A DNA stretch of 64,000 bases, taken from NCBI RefSeq assembly GCF_041022165.1, contig NZ_CP163302.1, positions 2,046,001-2,110,000 on the forward strand, read 5' to 3'. Source of the stretch: Sinomonas sp. P10A9. GTDB taxonomy: Bacteria > Actinomycetota > Actinomycetes > Actinomycetales > Micrococcaceae. A program made the position numbers and the translations under genes. The notes beneath the pieces are model-generated. The model searched no databases, was not told where the DNA came from, and was given only the letters and a program-made list of their open reading frames with translations. Shown piece after piece: positions 20,286 to 29,245 of this stretch. Positions within the stretch are counted from its first letter, which is position 1; each line of letters opens with the position of its first letter.

Positions 20286-21719
20286 ATGGCTGACAAATAC
20301 ACCGACTTCGTCTCGCGCGGCTGGGGCCGTGACCTCGCCAAGAGGCTCGGACTCCCGCAGCCCGTGAGGCTGCGCCGCTACGAGCCGGGCGCGCCGCTCG
20401 TGCCTGGGCCCGTGCTGCTCATCGGGACCGGTCCCGGGGCCGACTCGCTCGAGACCGCGCTCAAGGGCTGGGACGTCGAGGTCCTTCGGGATCCGGGGAT
20501 CGCCACCGCCGCCGGTGGGACGCACGACGCCGGCGGGTCGGCGTCGTCGTCCGCCTCACCCGCCGCTCCGGGCGCCAACGCGCCAACCGGTGGCACCGCG
20601 AAGCTGGGGGGAATCGTCCTCGCCCTCGACTCGATCACGCGGCCCGAGGACCTCGCGGGCCCGGTCCTCGCTGCCGGGCGGGCGCTGCGCTCGCTCGCGC
20701 CGAACGCCCGGGTCGTGACCGTGTCGCGTCGATCCTCCACGGCCGACGAGCCGGCGCTCGCCGCGGCCCGTGCCGGCGTCGAGGGCATCCTGCGCTCGCT
20801 GGCCAAGGAGCTGCGGTCCGGGGCGACTGGCAATGGGATCCTCCTGGCCGAGGGCGTCTCGGCGGAGGTGCCCAGTGCGCTCGGGGCCCTGCGCTTCCTG
20901 CTCTCCGGACGGTCCGCGTTCGTGGATGGCCAGTTCCTGACCGTCGGCACGGCCAAGGGCGAACTGCCCGCCGATCCGGACAAGCCGCTCGCGGGGAAGG
21001 TCGCCGTGGTGACCGGGGCCGCCCGGGGCATCGGCGCGGCGATTGCACGGACGCTCGCGCGGGATGGGGCGAAGCTCGTGGTCGTCGACGTCCCCGCGGC
21101 AGGCGACTCCCTCGCGAAGGTCGCCAACGAGGTCCGCGGGACCGCCCTCCAACTGGACATCACCAAGCCGGACGCGGGGGAGCGGATCCTCGAGCACGCC
21201 CTGTCCCGGCACGGCGCTTTCGACATCCTCGTGCACAACGCCGGCATCACGCGGGACAAGCTCCTGGCCAACATGGACGCGGCCAAGTGGGACGCTGTCA
21301 TCGCGGTGAACATCGCGGCGCAGCTGCGGATCAACGACGCGCTGATGGGGTCCGGGAGGCTTCCCGACGGGTTCCGCATCGTCTCCGTCGCTTCGACCTC
21401 TGGCATCGCGGGCAACCGCGGCCAGACGAATTATGCGGCGTCCAAGGCCGGTGTCATGGGTATGGTCCGCTCGACGGCGGCCCGGCTCGCCGCCACCGGC
21501 GGGACCGCAAACGCCGTGGCCCCCGGATTCATTGAGACCGAGATGACCGCCAAGATCCCCTTCGCGACGCGCGAGGTGGCCCGCCGCCTCAATTCCCTCC
21601 AGCAGGGCGGGTTGCCGCTCGACGTGGCCGAGGCGATAGGGTTCTTCGCCTCTGATGCGGCTGGCGGCATTTCGGGTAACGTGCTCCGCGTGTGCGGGCA
21701 GAATCTGGTGGGGCAGTGA
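20286..21719 (+). CDS. High-molecular-weight 3-oxoacyl reductase (FabG4-like)
   Basis: A 477-residue SDR starting at ATG 20286 after GGGGGAAGGG. The C-terminal 240 residues are a full FabG: TGAARGIG, HNAGITRD, Ser in SVASTSGIAG and Tyr-x3-Lys in TNYAASKAG. The first 210 residues form an extra flavodoxin-like domain, as in M. tuberculosis FabG4, which prefers NADH and acts on CoA-linked substrates. A linker near residue 80 (GTHDAGGSASSSASPAAPGA) encodes the CACGACG palindrome in frame (arms 20524-20532 and 20539-20547). It works between the thiolase and the MaoC hydratase. Confidence 0.93.
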   Translation: MADKYTDFVSRGWGRDLAKRLGLPQPVRLRRYEPGAPLVPGPVLLIGTGPGADSLETALKGWDVEVLRDPGIATAAGGTHDAGGSASSSASPAAPGANAPTGGTAKLGGIVLALDSITRPEDLAGPVLAAGRALRSLAPNARVVTVSRRSSTADEPALAAARAGVEGILRSLAKELRSGATGNGILLAEGVSAEVPSALGALRFLLSGRSAFVDGQFLTVGTAKGELPADPDKPLAGKVAVVTGAARGIGAAIARTLARDGAKLVVVDVPAAGDSLAKVANEVRGTALQLDITKPDAGERILEHALSRHGAFDILVHNAGITRDKLLANMDAAKWDAVIAVNIAAQLRINDALMGSGRLPDGFRIVSVASTSGIAGNRGQTNYAASKAGVMGMVRSTAARLAATGGTANAVAPGFIETEMTAKIPFATREVARRLNSLQQGGLPLDVAEAIGFFASDAAGGISGNVLRVCGQNLVGQ

Positions 21720-22648
21720 GCGCGCCGCCGCGGGGGATCGAGACCGTCGAGCTGCCGGAGGTGCCTTCGCTCTCGAAGCTCTACGTCGCCGCGGCCGCCG
21801 AGGCCGCGCGGCTCATGATCTCCAGGAGCAACGGCGCGAGGCGGCTTCCGAGCGCGAGGCACCACGTCGCCGTCGTGCGCCAAGACCTTGCCAAGCTCAC
21901 GGAGTTCCAGCATCTGCTGGGCGAAGCCGCACGCGACGTCGTGCCGGCGGGGTACCTGCACGCCCTCGCGTTTCCGGTGGCGATGAGCTTCATGGGCCGC
22001 GAGGACTTCCCGCTCCCGCTTCTGGGGATGGTGCACTTGCGAAACCACGTCGAGTATCGCGAACCGGTCACCTACAACGACCTGCTCGATGTGACCACGT
22101 GGGCTGAGAATCTCTCCGGGCACCGGGCCGGGACCCAGGTCGATGTGGTTGCCGAGGTGCGACGCAGCGGGGCCGGGGGAGGGGAGCCCGTGTGGCGCGG
22201 CGTCTCGACCTACCTGGCGAAGGGCGTGTTCCTGCCCGGCATCGACAAGCCTGTCGCCTCCGAGCCGCGCGAAGACTTCCGCGCGCCGCTGCCGACGGCT
22301 ATCTGGCGCCTCGGGTCCGAGACGGGGCGCGAGTACGCGGCCGTGTCCGGAGACTTCAATCCCATCCACTTGAGCTCGATCTCCGCGCGGGCCCTCGGGA
22401 TGCGGCGCTCCATCGCGCACGGCATGTACACCGCCTCGCGTGTCCTTGCGGAGGTGGGGACCCAGAAGGGCGACGCATTCGTCTGGGACGTCAAGTTCGA
22501 GGCGCCCGTCTTCCTGCCGGCACGGGTGTCGGTGAACATCTCAGACGTGGTTGACGGCGAGGGCGGCTGGGAACGCTCCGACTTCGTCGGATGGAACGCG
22601 AAGTCGGGCCGGCGGCATTTCGTGGGGTCCGTGGTCCAGCTCGGGTAG
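21716..22648 (+). CDS. MaoC-type (R)-3-hydroxyacyl hydratase, HtdX-like
   Basis: A 310-residue double hot-dog protein. The hydratase motif is YAAVSGDFNPIHLSSISARALG with the catalytic Asp and His, followed by IAHGMYTASRVL. It hydrates trans-2-enoyl thioesters to (R)-3-hydroxyacyl thioesters. GTG 21716 overlaps the fabG stop (GTGA), so it is coupled; an in-frame GTG at 21692 is less likely. It completes the thiolase-reductase-hydratase set, matching the fadA2-fabG4-htdX order in mycobacteria. Confidence 0.92.
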   Translation: MSAPPRGIETVELPEVPSLSKLYVAAAAEAARLMISRSNGARRLPSARHHVAVVRQDLAKLTEFQHLLGEAARDVVPAGYLHALAFPVAMSFMGREDFPLPLLGMVHLRNHVEYREPVTYNDLLDVTTWAENLSGHRAGTQVDVVAEVRRSGAGGGEPVWRGVSTYLAKGVFLPGIDKPVASEPREDFRAPLPTAIWRLGSETGREYAAVSGDFNPIHLSSISARALGMRRSIAHGMYTASRVLAEVGTQKGDAFVWDVKFEAPVFLPARVSVNISDVVDGEGGWERSDFVGWNAKSGRRHFVGSVVQLG

Positions 22649-22654
22649 CAGCGC

Positions 22655-22685
22655 GTGGGCGCGCATGACGGCGGTGCGCGCCCAC
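22655..22685. terminator. Bidirectional terminator after maoC-like gene
   Basis: Arms 22655-22664 and 22676-22685 pair over 10 bp; the loop contains ATGACGGCGG, a variant of the CACGACGGCG core. It separates convergent genes ending at 22648 and 22737. Confidence 0.65.
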
Positions 22686-22736
22686 CGCCCGCCGTCACCG
22701 GGCCCCTCGGGCTGGCTCCGGCAGAGCGCCCGAGCT

Positions 22737-23612
22737 CTACCGCCCGGCCACGAACCGCCGGGTCACGGAGATGTCCTGATCGCCAAGCCCGGACGCCACG
22801 ATCTCGTCGAACGCGGCGCGGAGCGCGGGCAGCAGGACGGGGTTGGTGTTCGTGGCGCGCGCGATCTCCTCGGCGGAGACCAGGTCCTTGACCATGTACT
22901 TCGCGACGCCGGAAGGCGAGTCGTCGCCGCTGACGAGCTTCTCCCTGCGGGAGTCGAGGAGCCGCGACCCGGCGTAGCCGCCGCCCAGCAGGTCCCACAT
23001 CAGGGCCAGGTCGATCCCTGAGCGTTCGGCGAGGACGGTTGCCTCGCCGAGGGCCAGGATGGTCGCGGACACCACGAGCTGGTTGCAGGCTTTGGCCACC
23101 TGTCCGGCCCCGAGCGGGCCGAGGTGCACGGGGCTGCCGCAGGGAGCGAGCAGCTGGCGGGCGAGGGCCGCATCGGGCTCGGTGCCGCCGAGCATGATGG
23201 ACAGGGTCCCGGCGATCGCCCCGTCCTCCCCACCCGAGACGGGGCAGTCCACGACGCGCACGCGGCCGTCGGTCTCGTCCGCCAACCGGGCGGCGAGGTC
23301 CCGCAGTCCCGTGGCCGAACTGGTCGAGCCGACCATCAGCGTCAGGCCCGAGTCGCGCACGCCGGCCAGGATGCCTTCGTCCCCGGCCAGGACGTCCTCG
23401 AGCTGGGGAAGGTCAGGGAGCATGACCAGGAGGGCGTCGACGGAGGCGGCGAGCTCTCGCGGCGTATCGGCCCAGTGTGCTCCCTCGCTCACGAGCTCCG
23501 ACTGCGGGCGCCGGGCCGTGATTGCGAGGGATCCGTGGTGGGAGAGCAGGTGCCGGGCCATCGGGGCGCCCATGGCGCCGAGGCCGATCATGCCCAGTGC
23601 GATCGTCGTCAT
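22737..23612 (-). CDS. 3-hydroxyisobutyrate dehydrogenase-family oxidoreductase
   Basis: A 291-residue beta-hydroxyacid dehydrogenase starting at ATG 23612 after TGGGAAG. The N-terminus IALGMIGLGAMGAPMARHLL is the NAD(P) loop, VVDCPVSGGEDGA the substrate loop, and the catalytic Lys is in GAGQVAKACNQLV. Family members reduce tartronate semialdehyde or oxidise 3-hydroxy acids. It is divergent from the D-2-hydroxyacid dehydrogenase with GTTCA/TGAAC repeats between, and near an IclR regulator, so it likely belongs to the sugar-acid cluster. Its substrate is not assignable. Confidence 0.9.
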   Translation of the reverse strand: MTTIALGMIGLGAMGAPMARHLLSHHGSLAITARRPQSELVSEGAHWADTPRELAASVDALLVMLPDLPQLEDVLAGDEGILAGVRDSGLTLMVGSTSSATGLRDLAARLADETDGRVRVVDCPVSGGEDGAIAGTLSIMLGGTEPDAALARQLLAPCGSPVHLGPLGAGQVAKACNQLVVSATILALGEATVLAERSGIDLALMWDLLGGGYAGSRLLDSRREKLVSGDDSPSGVAKYMVKDLVSAEEIARATNTNPVLLPALRAAFDEIVASGLGDQDISVTRRFVAGR

Positions 23613-23655
23613 CTTCCCAGCGTAGCGGCCGCAGAGTATGGCGCGGTCCAAATAT

Positions 23656-23679
23656 GGAACTTTGTTCAGTACGTTGAAC
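23656..23679. promoter_or_regulatory. Candidate IclR operator, GGAAC-TTT-GTTC-A and GTTCA-N6-TGAAC
   Basis: In the 137-base divergent region, GAAC-TTT-GTTC partly overlaps GTTCAGTACGTTGAAC (23664-23679, 5-bp perfect arms). A related GTTGAACAGGATTCA occurs before the MFS gene near 25738. IclR proteins bind such short palindromes, and the cluster encodes one. Confidence 0.45.
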
Positions 23680-23749
23680 CCGCGCTACCCTTGTGGGAGT
23701 CGTTCGCTCCCGTGGACGCCATCGGAACTGCCGCAACGAAGGGGATCCC

Positions 23750-24808
23750 ATGTCCGAGACCACTGGTTCGGTCCGCGCTGTCGTCGCTGTCCCGCTCTCC
23801 GAAGAGCACTGCCGACTCATTGAGGCGCTCGAACCCCGCCTCGAGGTCGTGCGCGACCACGGACTCTACCGTCCCATGCGCGGACCGGCCGACTGGTCCG
23901 GTGACCCCGACCGCGTCCGCACCTCACAGGAGCAAGCGGCGTTCGAGGCCCTCGTCGACTCGGCGGACTTCCTGTTCGGCATTCCCGACGTCGACCCGGC
24001 CGCGCTCCACCGCGCCGTCGCGTCCAATCCCGGCCTGCGCTGGGTGCACACGACAGCGGCGGGCGGCGGCAGCCAAGTCAAGGCCGCCGGGCTGCCGGAG
24101 GAGGCGCTCCAGCGCGTTGCCTTCACGACCTCGGCCGGAATGCATGGCGGCCCGCTCGCCGAGTTCGCCGTCTTCGGCGTGCTCGCGGGCGCGAAGTCCC
24201 TGCCCCGCCTCATCGCGCAGCAGCGTGGGCGCGTGTGGACCGACCGCTGGGAGATGAAGCAGCTCGAGGAGATGACGGTGCTCGTCGTCGGCCTGGGCGG
24301 CATCGGCGCCGAGTGCGCCCGCCGCTTCAAGGCGCTCGGTGCGACCGTGTGGGGCACGACCCGCAGCGGGGAGCCGGTCGACGGCGTGGATCGGCTCGTG
24401 CCGGTGGACGAGCTCGCGCGCGCCGCCGCCGAGGCTGATGCCCTCGTCGTCACGCTGCCCGGGACCGAGCACACCCACCACCTCGTAGGCCATGAGGTGC
24501 TCGGGTCCATCAAGCCCGGAGCCATCGTGGTCAACGTGGGCCGTGGCACGGTGATCGATGAGTCCGCGCTCGTGCCGGCGCTCGAGAGCGGGAGAGTCTC
24601 CTTCGCCGCGCTGGACGTGTTCGAAGTGGAGCCGCTGCCGGCGGATTCTCCGCTGTGGGGACGCGACGATGTGCTGATCAGCCCGCACACGGCAGCGTTG
24701 AACTCTCAGGAGGAGGAGCGGATCGCGCGGCTCTTCGCCGCGAACGCGAGCCGGCTGCTGGACGGGGAGGCCATGCGCAATGTGGTCAACACGGTGGAGT
24801 TCTACTGA
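23750..24808 (+). CDS. D-2-hydroxyacid dehydrogenase
   Basis: A 352-residue NAD(P)-dependent dehydrogenase starting at ATG 23750 after AAGGGGA. VVGLGGIGAECARRFKALG is the dinucleotide loop; Arg in VNVGRGTVIDE, Glu in FEVEPLP and His in SPHTAAL form the catalytic set. The family includes glyoxylate/hydroxypyruvate and 2-ketogluconate reductases. Within this cluster a ketogluconate reductase role is attractive but inferred. The iclR gene follows on the same strand after an 87-base gap. Confidence 0.92.
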   Translation: MSETTGSVRAVVAVPLSEEHCRLIEALEPRLEVVRDHGLYRPMRGPADWSGDPDRVRTSQEQAAFEALVDSADFLFGIPDVDPAALHRAVASNPGLRWVHTTAAGGGSQVKAAGLPEEALQRVAFTTSAGMHGGPLAEFAVFGVLAGAKSLPRLIAQQRGRVWTDRWEMKQLEEMTVLVVGLGGIGAECARRFKALGATVWGTTRSGEPVDGVDRLVPVDELARAAAEADALVVTLPGTEHTHHLVGHEVLGSIKPGAIVVNVGRGTVIDESALVPALESGRVSFAALDVFEVEPLPADSPLWGRDDVLISPHTAALNSQEEERIARLFAANASRLLDGEAMRNVVNTVEFY

Positions 24809-24895
24809 GACCGCGGGGCTCTCGGCCATAATGGGCCCGGCCCGACAGCTGGGCACACACGCGTGCGCAAGCACGGGGAGCAAGAGGAGACCTGC

Positions 24896-25741
24896 ATGGC
24901 GAAGTCCATTCCGAACGATGGCGATGAGCAGGACCGCGAGCGCCGGGACCCCGCCCCCGCGGTCACGCGCAGCCTGAAGATCCTGGGCGTGCTCGCGGAG
25001 GCCAACGGCCCCCTGACGCTCACCGAGATTGCCACGGCGCTCGGGCTGCCCAAGTCCTCGACCATGAACCTGTGCCTGGCGCTCGAGGAGGGCGGCATGG
25101 TCCAGCGGGTCCCCTCGGGCTACCAGTTGGGCCGCCGCAACGCCGAACTGGGCGGCGCCTTCGCCGCCCAGTTCAACCAGGTGCGGGAGTTCTACGCCGT
25201 CTGCCAGGCCTCGCCCGTGCTCCGTCACGAGGTGGTGCAGGTGGCCATGCTCGACGACCATGACGCGCTCTACCTGGCCCGCCACGAGGGCTCGCGCACA
25301 GTCCGCTTCGGAACCCCGCTGGGGTCAAGGATCCACGCCGCCCTGAGCGCCACGGGGAACGCCCTGCTCATGGTCATGGATGATTCCCGGATCGAGGCGA
25401 TCATGGCTGATCAGGTCCCGTTCCCCCATGTCACGGACCGCAGCGTGCGCGAGCTGCCGGAGCTTCTCGAGAAGCTCCACCGCGCCCGCGAGCGCGGCTG
25501 GGCGCTCGATCCGGGGCAAGGGATGCCCGGGCTCGTCGGGGTCGCCGTGCCGCTCGAGGGCTGGGCGCCGGGTGATCCGCCGCTGGCGCTGGGCGTCGCC
25601 ATCCAGGAGGCCCGCGCGACCCCGGAGCACCTGGAACGAGTGGCCGAGGCGCTCAAGGATGCGGCCCTGCAATTGACGAACCCCCTCGGGGCATCGGCAC
25701 GTCGGGATCTCGAGGAAAGTCGACGGAGTTCAGAGGGTTGA
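24896..25741 (+). CDS. IclR-family transcriptional regulator
   Basis: A 281-residue protein starting at ATG 24896 after AGAGGAG. The N-terminal winged helix (AVTRSLKILGVLAEANGPLTL...LGLPKSSTMNLCLALEEGG) is followed by an IclR effector domain (RHEGSRTVRFGTPLGSRIHAALSATGNALL). It sits between the dehydrogenases and the transporter operon and probably responds to a sugar acid. A CATAAT -10 candidate lies near 24825. The last 25 residues are charged and low in complexity. Confidence 0.93.
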   Translation: MAKSIPNDGDEQDRERRDPAPAVTRSLKILGVLAEANGPLTLTEIATALGLPKSSTMNLCLALEEGGMVQRVPSGYQLGRRNAELGGAFAAQFNQVREFYAVCQASPVLRHEVVQVAMLDDHDALYLARHEGSRTVRFGTPLGSRIHAALSATGNALLMVMDDSRIEAIMADQVPFPHVTDRSVRELPELLEKLHRARERGWALDPGQGMPGLVGVAVPLEGWAPGDPPLALGVAIQEARATPEHLERVAEALKDAALQLTNPLGASARRDLEESRRSSEG

Positions 25742-25828
25742 ACAGGATTCATCAGGTTGGTAAGGTAGGTCACAGGAGCCGAGAAGCACGCACGTGCAGG
25801 CACCTCCTGTTCCAGCCAATCAAGGGAG

Positions 25829-27247
25829 ATGGCCGTGACCACTAGGGACACCGCCCAGCATCCGGGATCGTCGGATCCGGACTATGCCAAGAACCTGCAG
25901 CGCGCAACGCTCGCCTCGAGCGTCGGCAGCGCGCTCGAGTACTTCGACTTCGCGCTCTATGGGCTCTCGACAGCCCTCATCTTCAACCTGCTGTTCTTCC
26001 CCCAGGGCGACCCAGCGATGGCGACCGTCGCCGCCTTCGCGACCTACGGCGTCGGCTTCTTGGCACGGCCCTTCGGCGGCCTGTTCTTCGGCCGGCTCGG
26101 TGACCGCCTGGGTCGTAAGACCATCCTCGTGGTGACCATCCTGCTGATGGGCGGCGCCTCGACCCTCATCGGCCTCCTGCCCACGTACGACCAGATCGGG
26201 CTGCTGGCGCCGGTCCTCCTCGTCACGCTCCGCCTGCTCCAGGGATTCGGCGCCGGGGCGGAGCAGGCGGGCTCCACAGTGCTCATGGCCGAATACGCTC
26301 CGGTCAAGCGGCGTGGCTTCTTCGCGGCGCTGCCCTTCATCGGCATCCAGGCGGGAACCCTGCTCGCGGGGCTGGTCTTCAGCGCCATCTCGCTGCTGCC
26401 CAAGGACCAGCTCATGAGCTGGGGCTGGCGCGTGCCCTTCCTGCTCTCCTTCGTGCTCATCCTCGTGGCCATTGTCATCCGGACCAAGCTCCGCGAGACT
26501 CCCACGTTCGTGCCGCTCGAGAAGCATGAGCAGCTCCAGGACAAGCCGGTGCGGGAGATCTTCACCAAGGGACTGCCGGGCGTCATCGTGGGCATCGGCC
26601 TGCGCATGGCCGAGAACGGCGGCTCCTACATGTTCCAGACCCTCGCCCTGAGCTTCTTCGTCTCGGTCGTCGGCAGCAGCGCCGACAAGGGCCTGCTCGC
26701 CTGGGGCGTCACGATCGGCTCCCTCATCGGCGTCTTCTCGGTACCGCTCGCCGGCGCCATCTCCGACCGGGTAGGACGACGCACCGTCTACCGCTTCGGT
26801 GCGGTCTTCATGCTCCTGTACTCGTTCCCGGCGTGGTGGCTGCTCTCGCTGGGGAACCACGTCCTCGCGGTCGCGGTCGTGGCGGTCGGCATCGGCATCG
26901 CCGTCAACACGATGCTCGGTCCGCAGTGTGCCATGCTGCCTGAGATGTTCGGCAACAGGCACCGCTACCTCGGCGTCGCCATGGCCCGGGAGATCTCTGC
27001 GGTACTGGCAGGGGGTCTGGCCGGCGTGCTCGGCGCCTACATCATCGCCGTCAGCCACGGGAACTGGGTGCTGCTCGCCACCTACATGGCCACCCTGGCC
27101 CTCATCACGACCTGCTCCACCTTCCTCGTCCCCGAGACGCTCCGCCGCGACCTGCTCCGCGCGGACGACGCCCTCAAGCTCTCCCGCGACGAGGTGGGCG
27201 ACGGCGTGGAAGCCACCACCCAGCGACTCGTCAGGGTCCGGCCGTGA
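25829..27247 (+). CDS. MFS transporter, metabolite:H+ symporter (MHS) family
   Basis: A 472-residue, 12-helix transporter starting at ATG 25829 after AAGGGA. The MHS signature is clear: SALEYFDFALYG in helix 1, RPFGGLFFGRLGDRLGRKTILV between helices 2 and 3, and RLLQGFGAGAEQAG in helix 4. MHS members import organic acids such as shikimate, citrate or ketoglutarate with protons. It overlaps the next gene by 4 bases and is likely the importer of the acid that the two dehydrogenases after it process. The complementary strand also has a long open frame, caused by base composition. Confidence 0.93.
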   Translation: MAVTTRDTAQHPGSSDPDYAKNLQRATLASSVGSALEYFDFALYGLSTALIFNLLFFPQGDPAMATVAAFATYGVGFLARPFGGLFFGRLGDRLGRKTILVVTILLMGGASTLIGLLPTYDQIGLLAPVLLVTLRLLQGFGAGAEQAGSTVLMAEYAPVKRRGFFAALPFIGIQAGTLLAGLVFSAISLLPKDQLMSWGWRVPFLLSFVLILVAIVIRTKLRETPTFVPLEKHEQLQDKPVREIFTKGLPGVIVGIGLRMAENGGSYMFQTLALSFFVSVVGSSADKGLLAWGVTIGSLIGVFSVPLAGAISDRVGRRTVYRFGAVFMLLYSFPAWWLLSLGNHVLAVAVVAVGIGIAVNTMLGPQCAMLPEMFGNRHRYLGVAMAREISAVLAGGLAGVLGAYIIAVSHGNWVLLATYMATLALITTCSTFLVPETLRRDLLRADDALKLSRDEVGDGVEATTQRLVRVRP

Positions 27248-28026
27248 GGGCACCCACCGGGATTGCCGCCTTCGGCCTCGAAGGGAAGTCCGCGCTCGTC
27301 ACGGGGTCCAGCCAGGGCATCGGGCGCGCACTCGTGGAGGGGCTCGCCGCGGCGGGAGCCAGCGTCGTCGTGCACGGCCGGGACGCAGGGAAGGCGGCCC
27401 GCGCCGCGGCCGAAGTTGCCGACGCGACCGGCTCACAAGCACGCAGCGTGACGTTCGACGTCACCGACCCGGCCGCCGTCGACGCCGGAATCGCCGCGCT
27501 CGAAGCGGAGGTCGGCGTGCTCGACGTACTGGTCAACAACGCCGGCATCCAGCGGCGCGCGCCGATCGGCGAGTTCAGCGACGAGGACTGGGACGTCCTC
27601 ATGGCCACCAACGTCTCGAGCGCGTTCTACCTGGCACGCCGTGTGAGCCGCGGCATGGTCGAGCGGGGGAGCGGGAAGATCATCCAGATCGGCAGCGTGC
27701 AGAGCCAGCTCGCACGGCCCTCCATCGCGCCGTACTCGGCGACGAAGGGCGCCATCGTCATGCTGACGAAGGGACTGTGCGCAGACCTCGCCCCCCATGG
27801 CATCCAGGCCAATGCGATCGCTCCCGGCTACTTCGCCACCGAGCTGACCCAGGCGCTCGTGGCCGACGAGGACTTCTCCGACTGGGTGCGCCAGCGCACC
27901 CCCGCGGCGCGCTGGGGAGACACCCGCGACCTGGTCGGCGCGCTCGTGTTCCTCGCAAGCTCCGCAAGCGACTTCGTCAACGGACAGACGCTGTTCGTCG
28001 ACGGCGGCATGACGGCGGTCGTCTGA
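27244..28026 (+). CDS. SDR oxidoreductase, gluconate 5-dehydrogenase-like
   Basis: A 260-residue classical SDR starting at GTG 27244, overlapping the transporter stop. It has TGSSQGIG, NNAGIQRR, catalytic Ser in IGSVQSQ, and Tyr-x3-Lys in PYSATKGA, with the C-terminal VDGGMTAVV. The NAGIQRRAPI stretch and neighbours match gluconate 5-dehydrogenases (IdnO), which interconvert 5-keto-D-gluconate and D-gluconate. It is coupled to the idonate dehydrogenase-like gene, the preceding step of the same route. Confidence 0.88.
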   Translation: MRAPTGIAAFGLEGKSALVTGSSQGIGRALVEGLAAAGASVVVHGRDAGKAARAAAEVADATGSQARSVTFDVTDPAAVDAGIAALEAEVGVLDVLVNNAGIQRRAPIGEFSDEDWDVLMATNVSSAFYLARRVSRGMVERGSGKIIQIGSVQSQLARPSIAPYSATKGAIVMLTKGLCADLAPHGIQANAIAPGYFATELTQALVADEDFSDWVRQRTPAARWGDTRDLVGALVFLASSASDFVNGQTLFVDGGMTAVV

Positions 28027-29066
28027 TGACGGGTGCTGCGCGGGAGAACCTCGGCGTCGTCGCCCACGCGGCGGGCGACCTGCGGATCGGGCCCGTGCCG
28101 GAGCCCGTGCCCGCAGACGACGAGGCCGTCGTGGAGGTCGCCTTCGGCGGCGTGTGCGGCTCCGACCTGCACTACTGGAAGCACGGGGCGGCCGGGGCCT
28201 CCATCCTCCGAGAGCCCATGATCCTCGGGCACGAGGTCTCGGGGCGCGTGATCCGGGCCGCGGCCGACGGCACCGGCCCCACGGCGGGGACCCGCGTGGC
28301 GGCCCATCCGCTCACCCCGCGCGGCGACGGCAGGACCCCGTATCCGGCCGACCGGCCAAACCTCGCGCCCGCGTCCACCTATCTGGGCTCGGCCATGCAC
28401 CGCCCCCACACGCAAGGCGCGTTCGCCCGCCGGGTGGCCCTTCCAGCCCGCATGCTCCACGGCGTGCCCAAGGGCCTCTCGCTCGAGACCGCGGCGCTCG
28501 CCGAACCGGCCACCGTCGCGTGGCACGGCCTCGAGCGCGCCGGCGACGTGCGGGGCAAGCGCGTGGCGGTGATCGGCGCGGGGCCCATCGGCCAGCTCGT
28601 CATTGCGGCCGCCCACCACCACGGGGCCGCCGAAGTCGTCGCGACGGACCTCTTCGAGGTCCCGCTGGGTATAGCCCGCCAACAGGGCGCGCGGACCCTG
28701 GACGCGCGCGACGACGAGGCCATCGAGGCGCTCCACGCCGACGTCGTCGTCGAATCGAGCGGGACGGTGCCCGGGCTCGCGGCGGCAGTCTCGGCCGCGG
28801 CCCGCGGGGGCACCGTCGTCATGCTGGGCCTGCAGCGCGCCGGTGGCGTCGAGGCACCCATGGCGACGGCCATCACACGGGAACTCACCCTCGCGGGCTC
28901 GTTCCGTTTCGCGGGGGAGTTCGGCGACGTCCTGGCCGCGCTGGGCGACGGCACCCTCAGGACCGAGGGGATCGTGACGCACGTGGTGCCTGTGGAGGAC
29001 GCGCTCCGGGGTTTCGAGACCGCCGCCGACGCCTCGGTCTCTTCCAAGGTCCTCATCTCGTTCTGA
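28026..29066 (+). CDS. L-idonate 5-dehydrogenase-like, structural zinc site lost
   Basis: A 346-residue medium-chain dehydrogenase starting at ATG 28026 (TGATG overlap with the SDR gene). Catalytic zinc ligands remain: Cys in GVCGSDLHYWKHG, His-Glu in LGHEVSG and Glu in ALAEPATVAWH; AVIGAGPIGQL binds NAD(P). The FGSAM-like segment (YLGSAMHRPHTQGAF) supports idonate dehydrogenase. The loop that normally holds four structural-zinc Cys reads HPLTPRGDGRTPYPADRPN and has none, yet the gene is intact. Product would be 5-ketogluconate, the substrate of the SDR next door. Confidence 0.88.
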   Translation: MTGAARENLGVVAHAAGDLRIGPVPEPVPADDEAVVEVAFGGVCGSDLHYWKHGAAGASILREPMILGHEVSGRVIRAAADGTGPTAGTRVAAHPLTPRGDGRTPYPADRPNLAPASTYLGSAMHRPHTQGAFARRVALPARMLHGVPKGLSLETAALAEPATVAWHGLERAGDVRGKRVAVIGAGPIGQLVIAAAHHHGAAEVVATDLFEVPLGIARQQGARTLDARDDEAIEALHADVVVESSGTVPGLAAAVSAAARGGTVVMLGLQRAGGVEAPMATAITRELTLAGSFRFAGEFGDVLAALGDGTLRTEGIVTHVVPVEDALRGFETAADASVSSKVLISF

Positions 29067-29135
29067 GCGCCGGCCGCCCATGGCCGCATCACCGAAACAA
29101 CGAGCTCGGGGTCGCGTAGGCCACTTCTTTCACGC

Positions 29136-29177
29136 ACGACGGCGCCGCCCGTCCCCTTGGTGGGGCGGCGGCGTCGT
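29136..29177 (+). terminator. Terminator after the idonate operon
   Basis: Imperfect hairpin with outer arms ACGACGGCG and GGCGTCGT and inner arms CCCC/GGGG around TTGGT; another member of the CACGACGGCG family, 70 bases after the operon's last stop. Confidence 0.6.
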
Positions 29178-29245
29178 CAGCACCCACCTCGTGCGGGAAG
29201 GGTGCGCACCCGTCGTTTGGCCAGACCCCCGGCTGTGCTGGGACG

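Noticed and set aside
25820..27253. 477-codon open frame antisense to the MFS transporter
   Set aside because: The transporter has clear MHS motifs and helices; the antisense product is low-complexity and is a GC-codon shadow.
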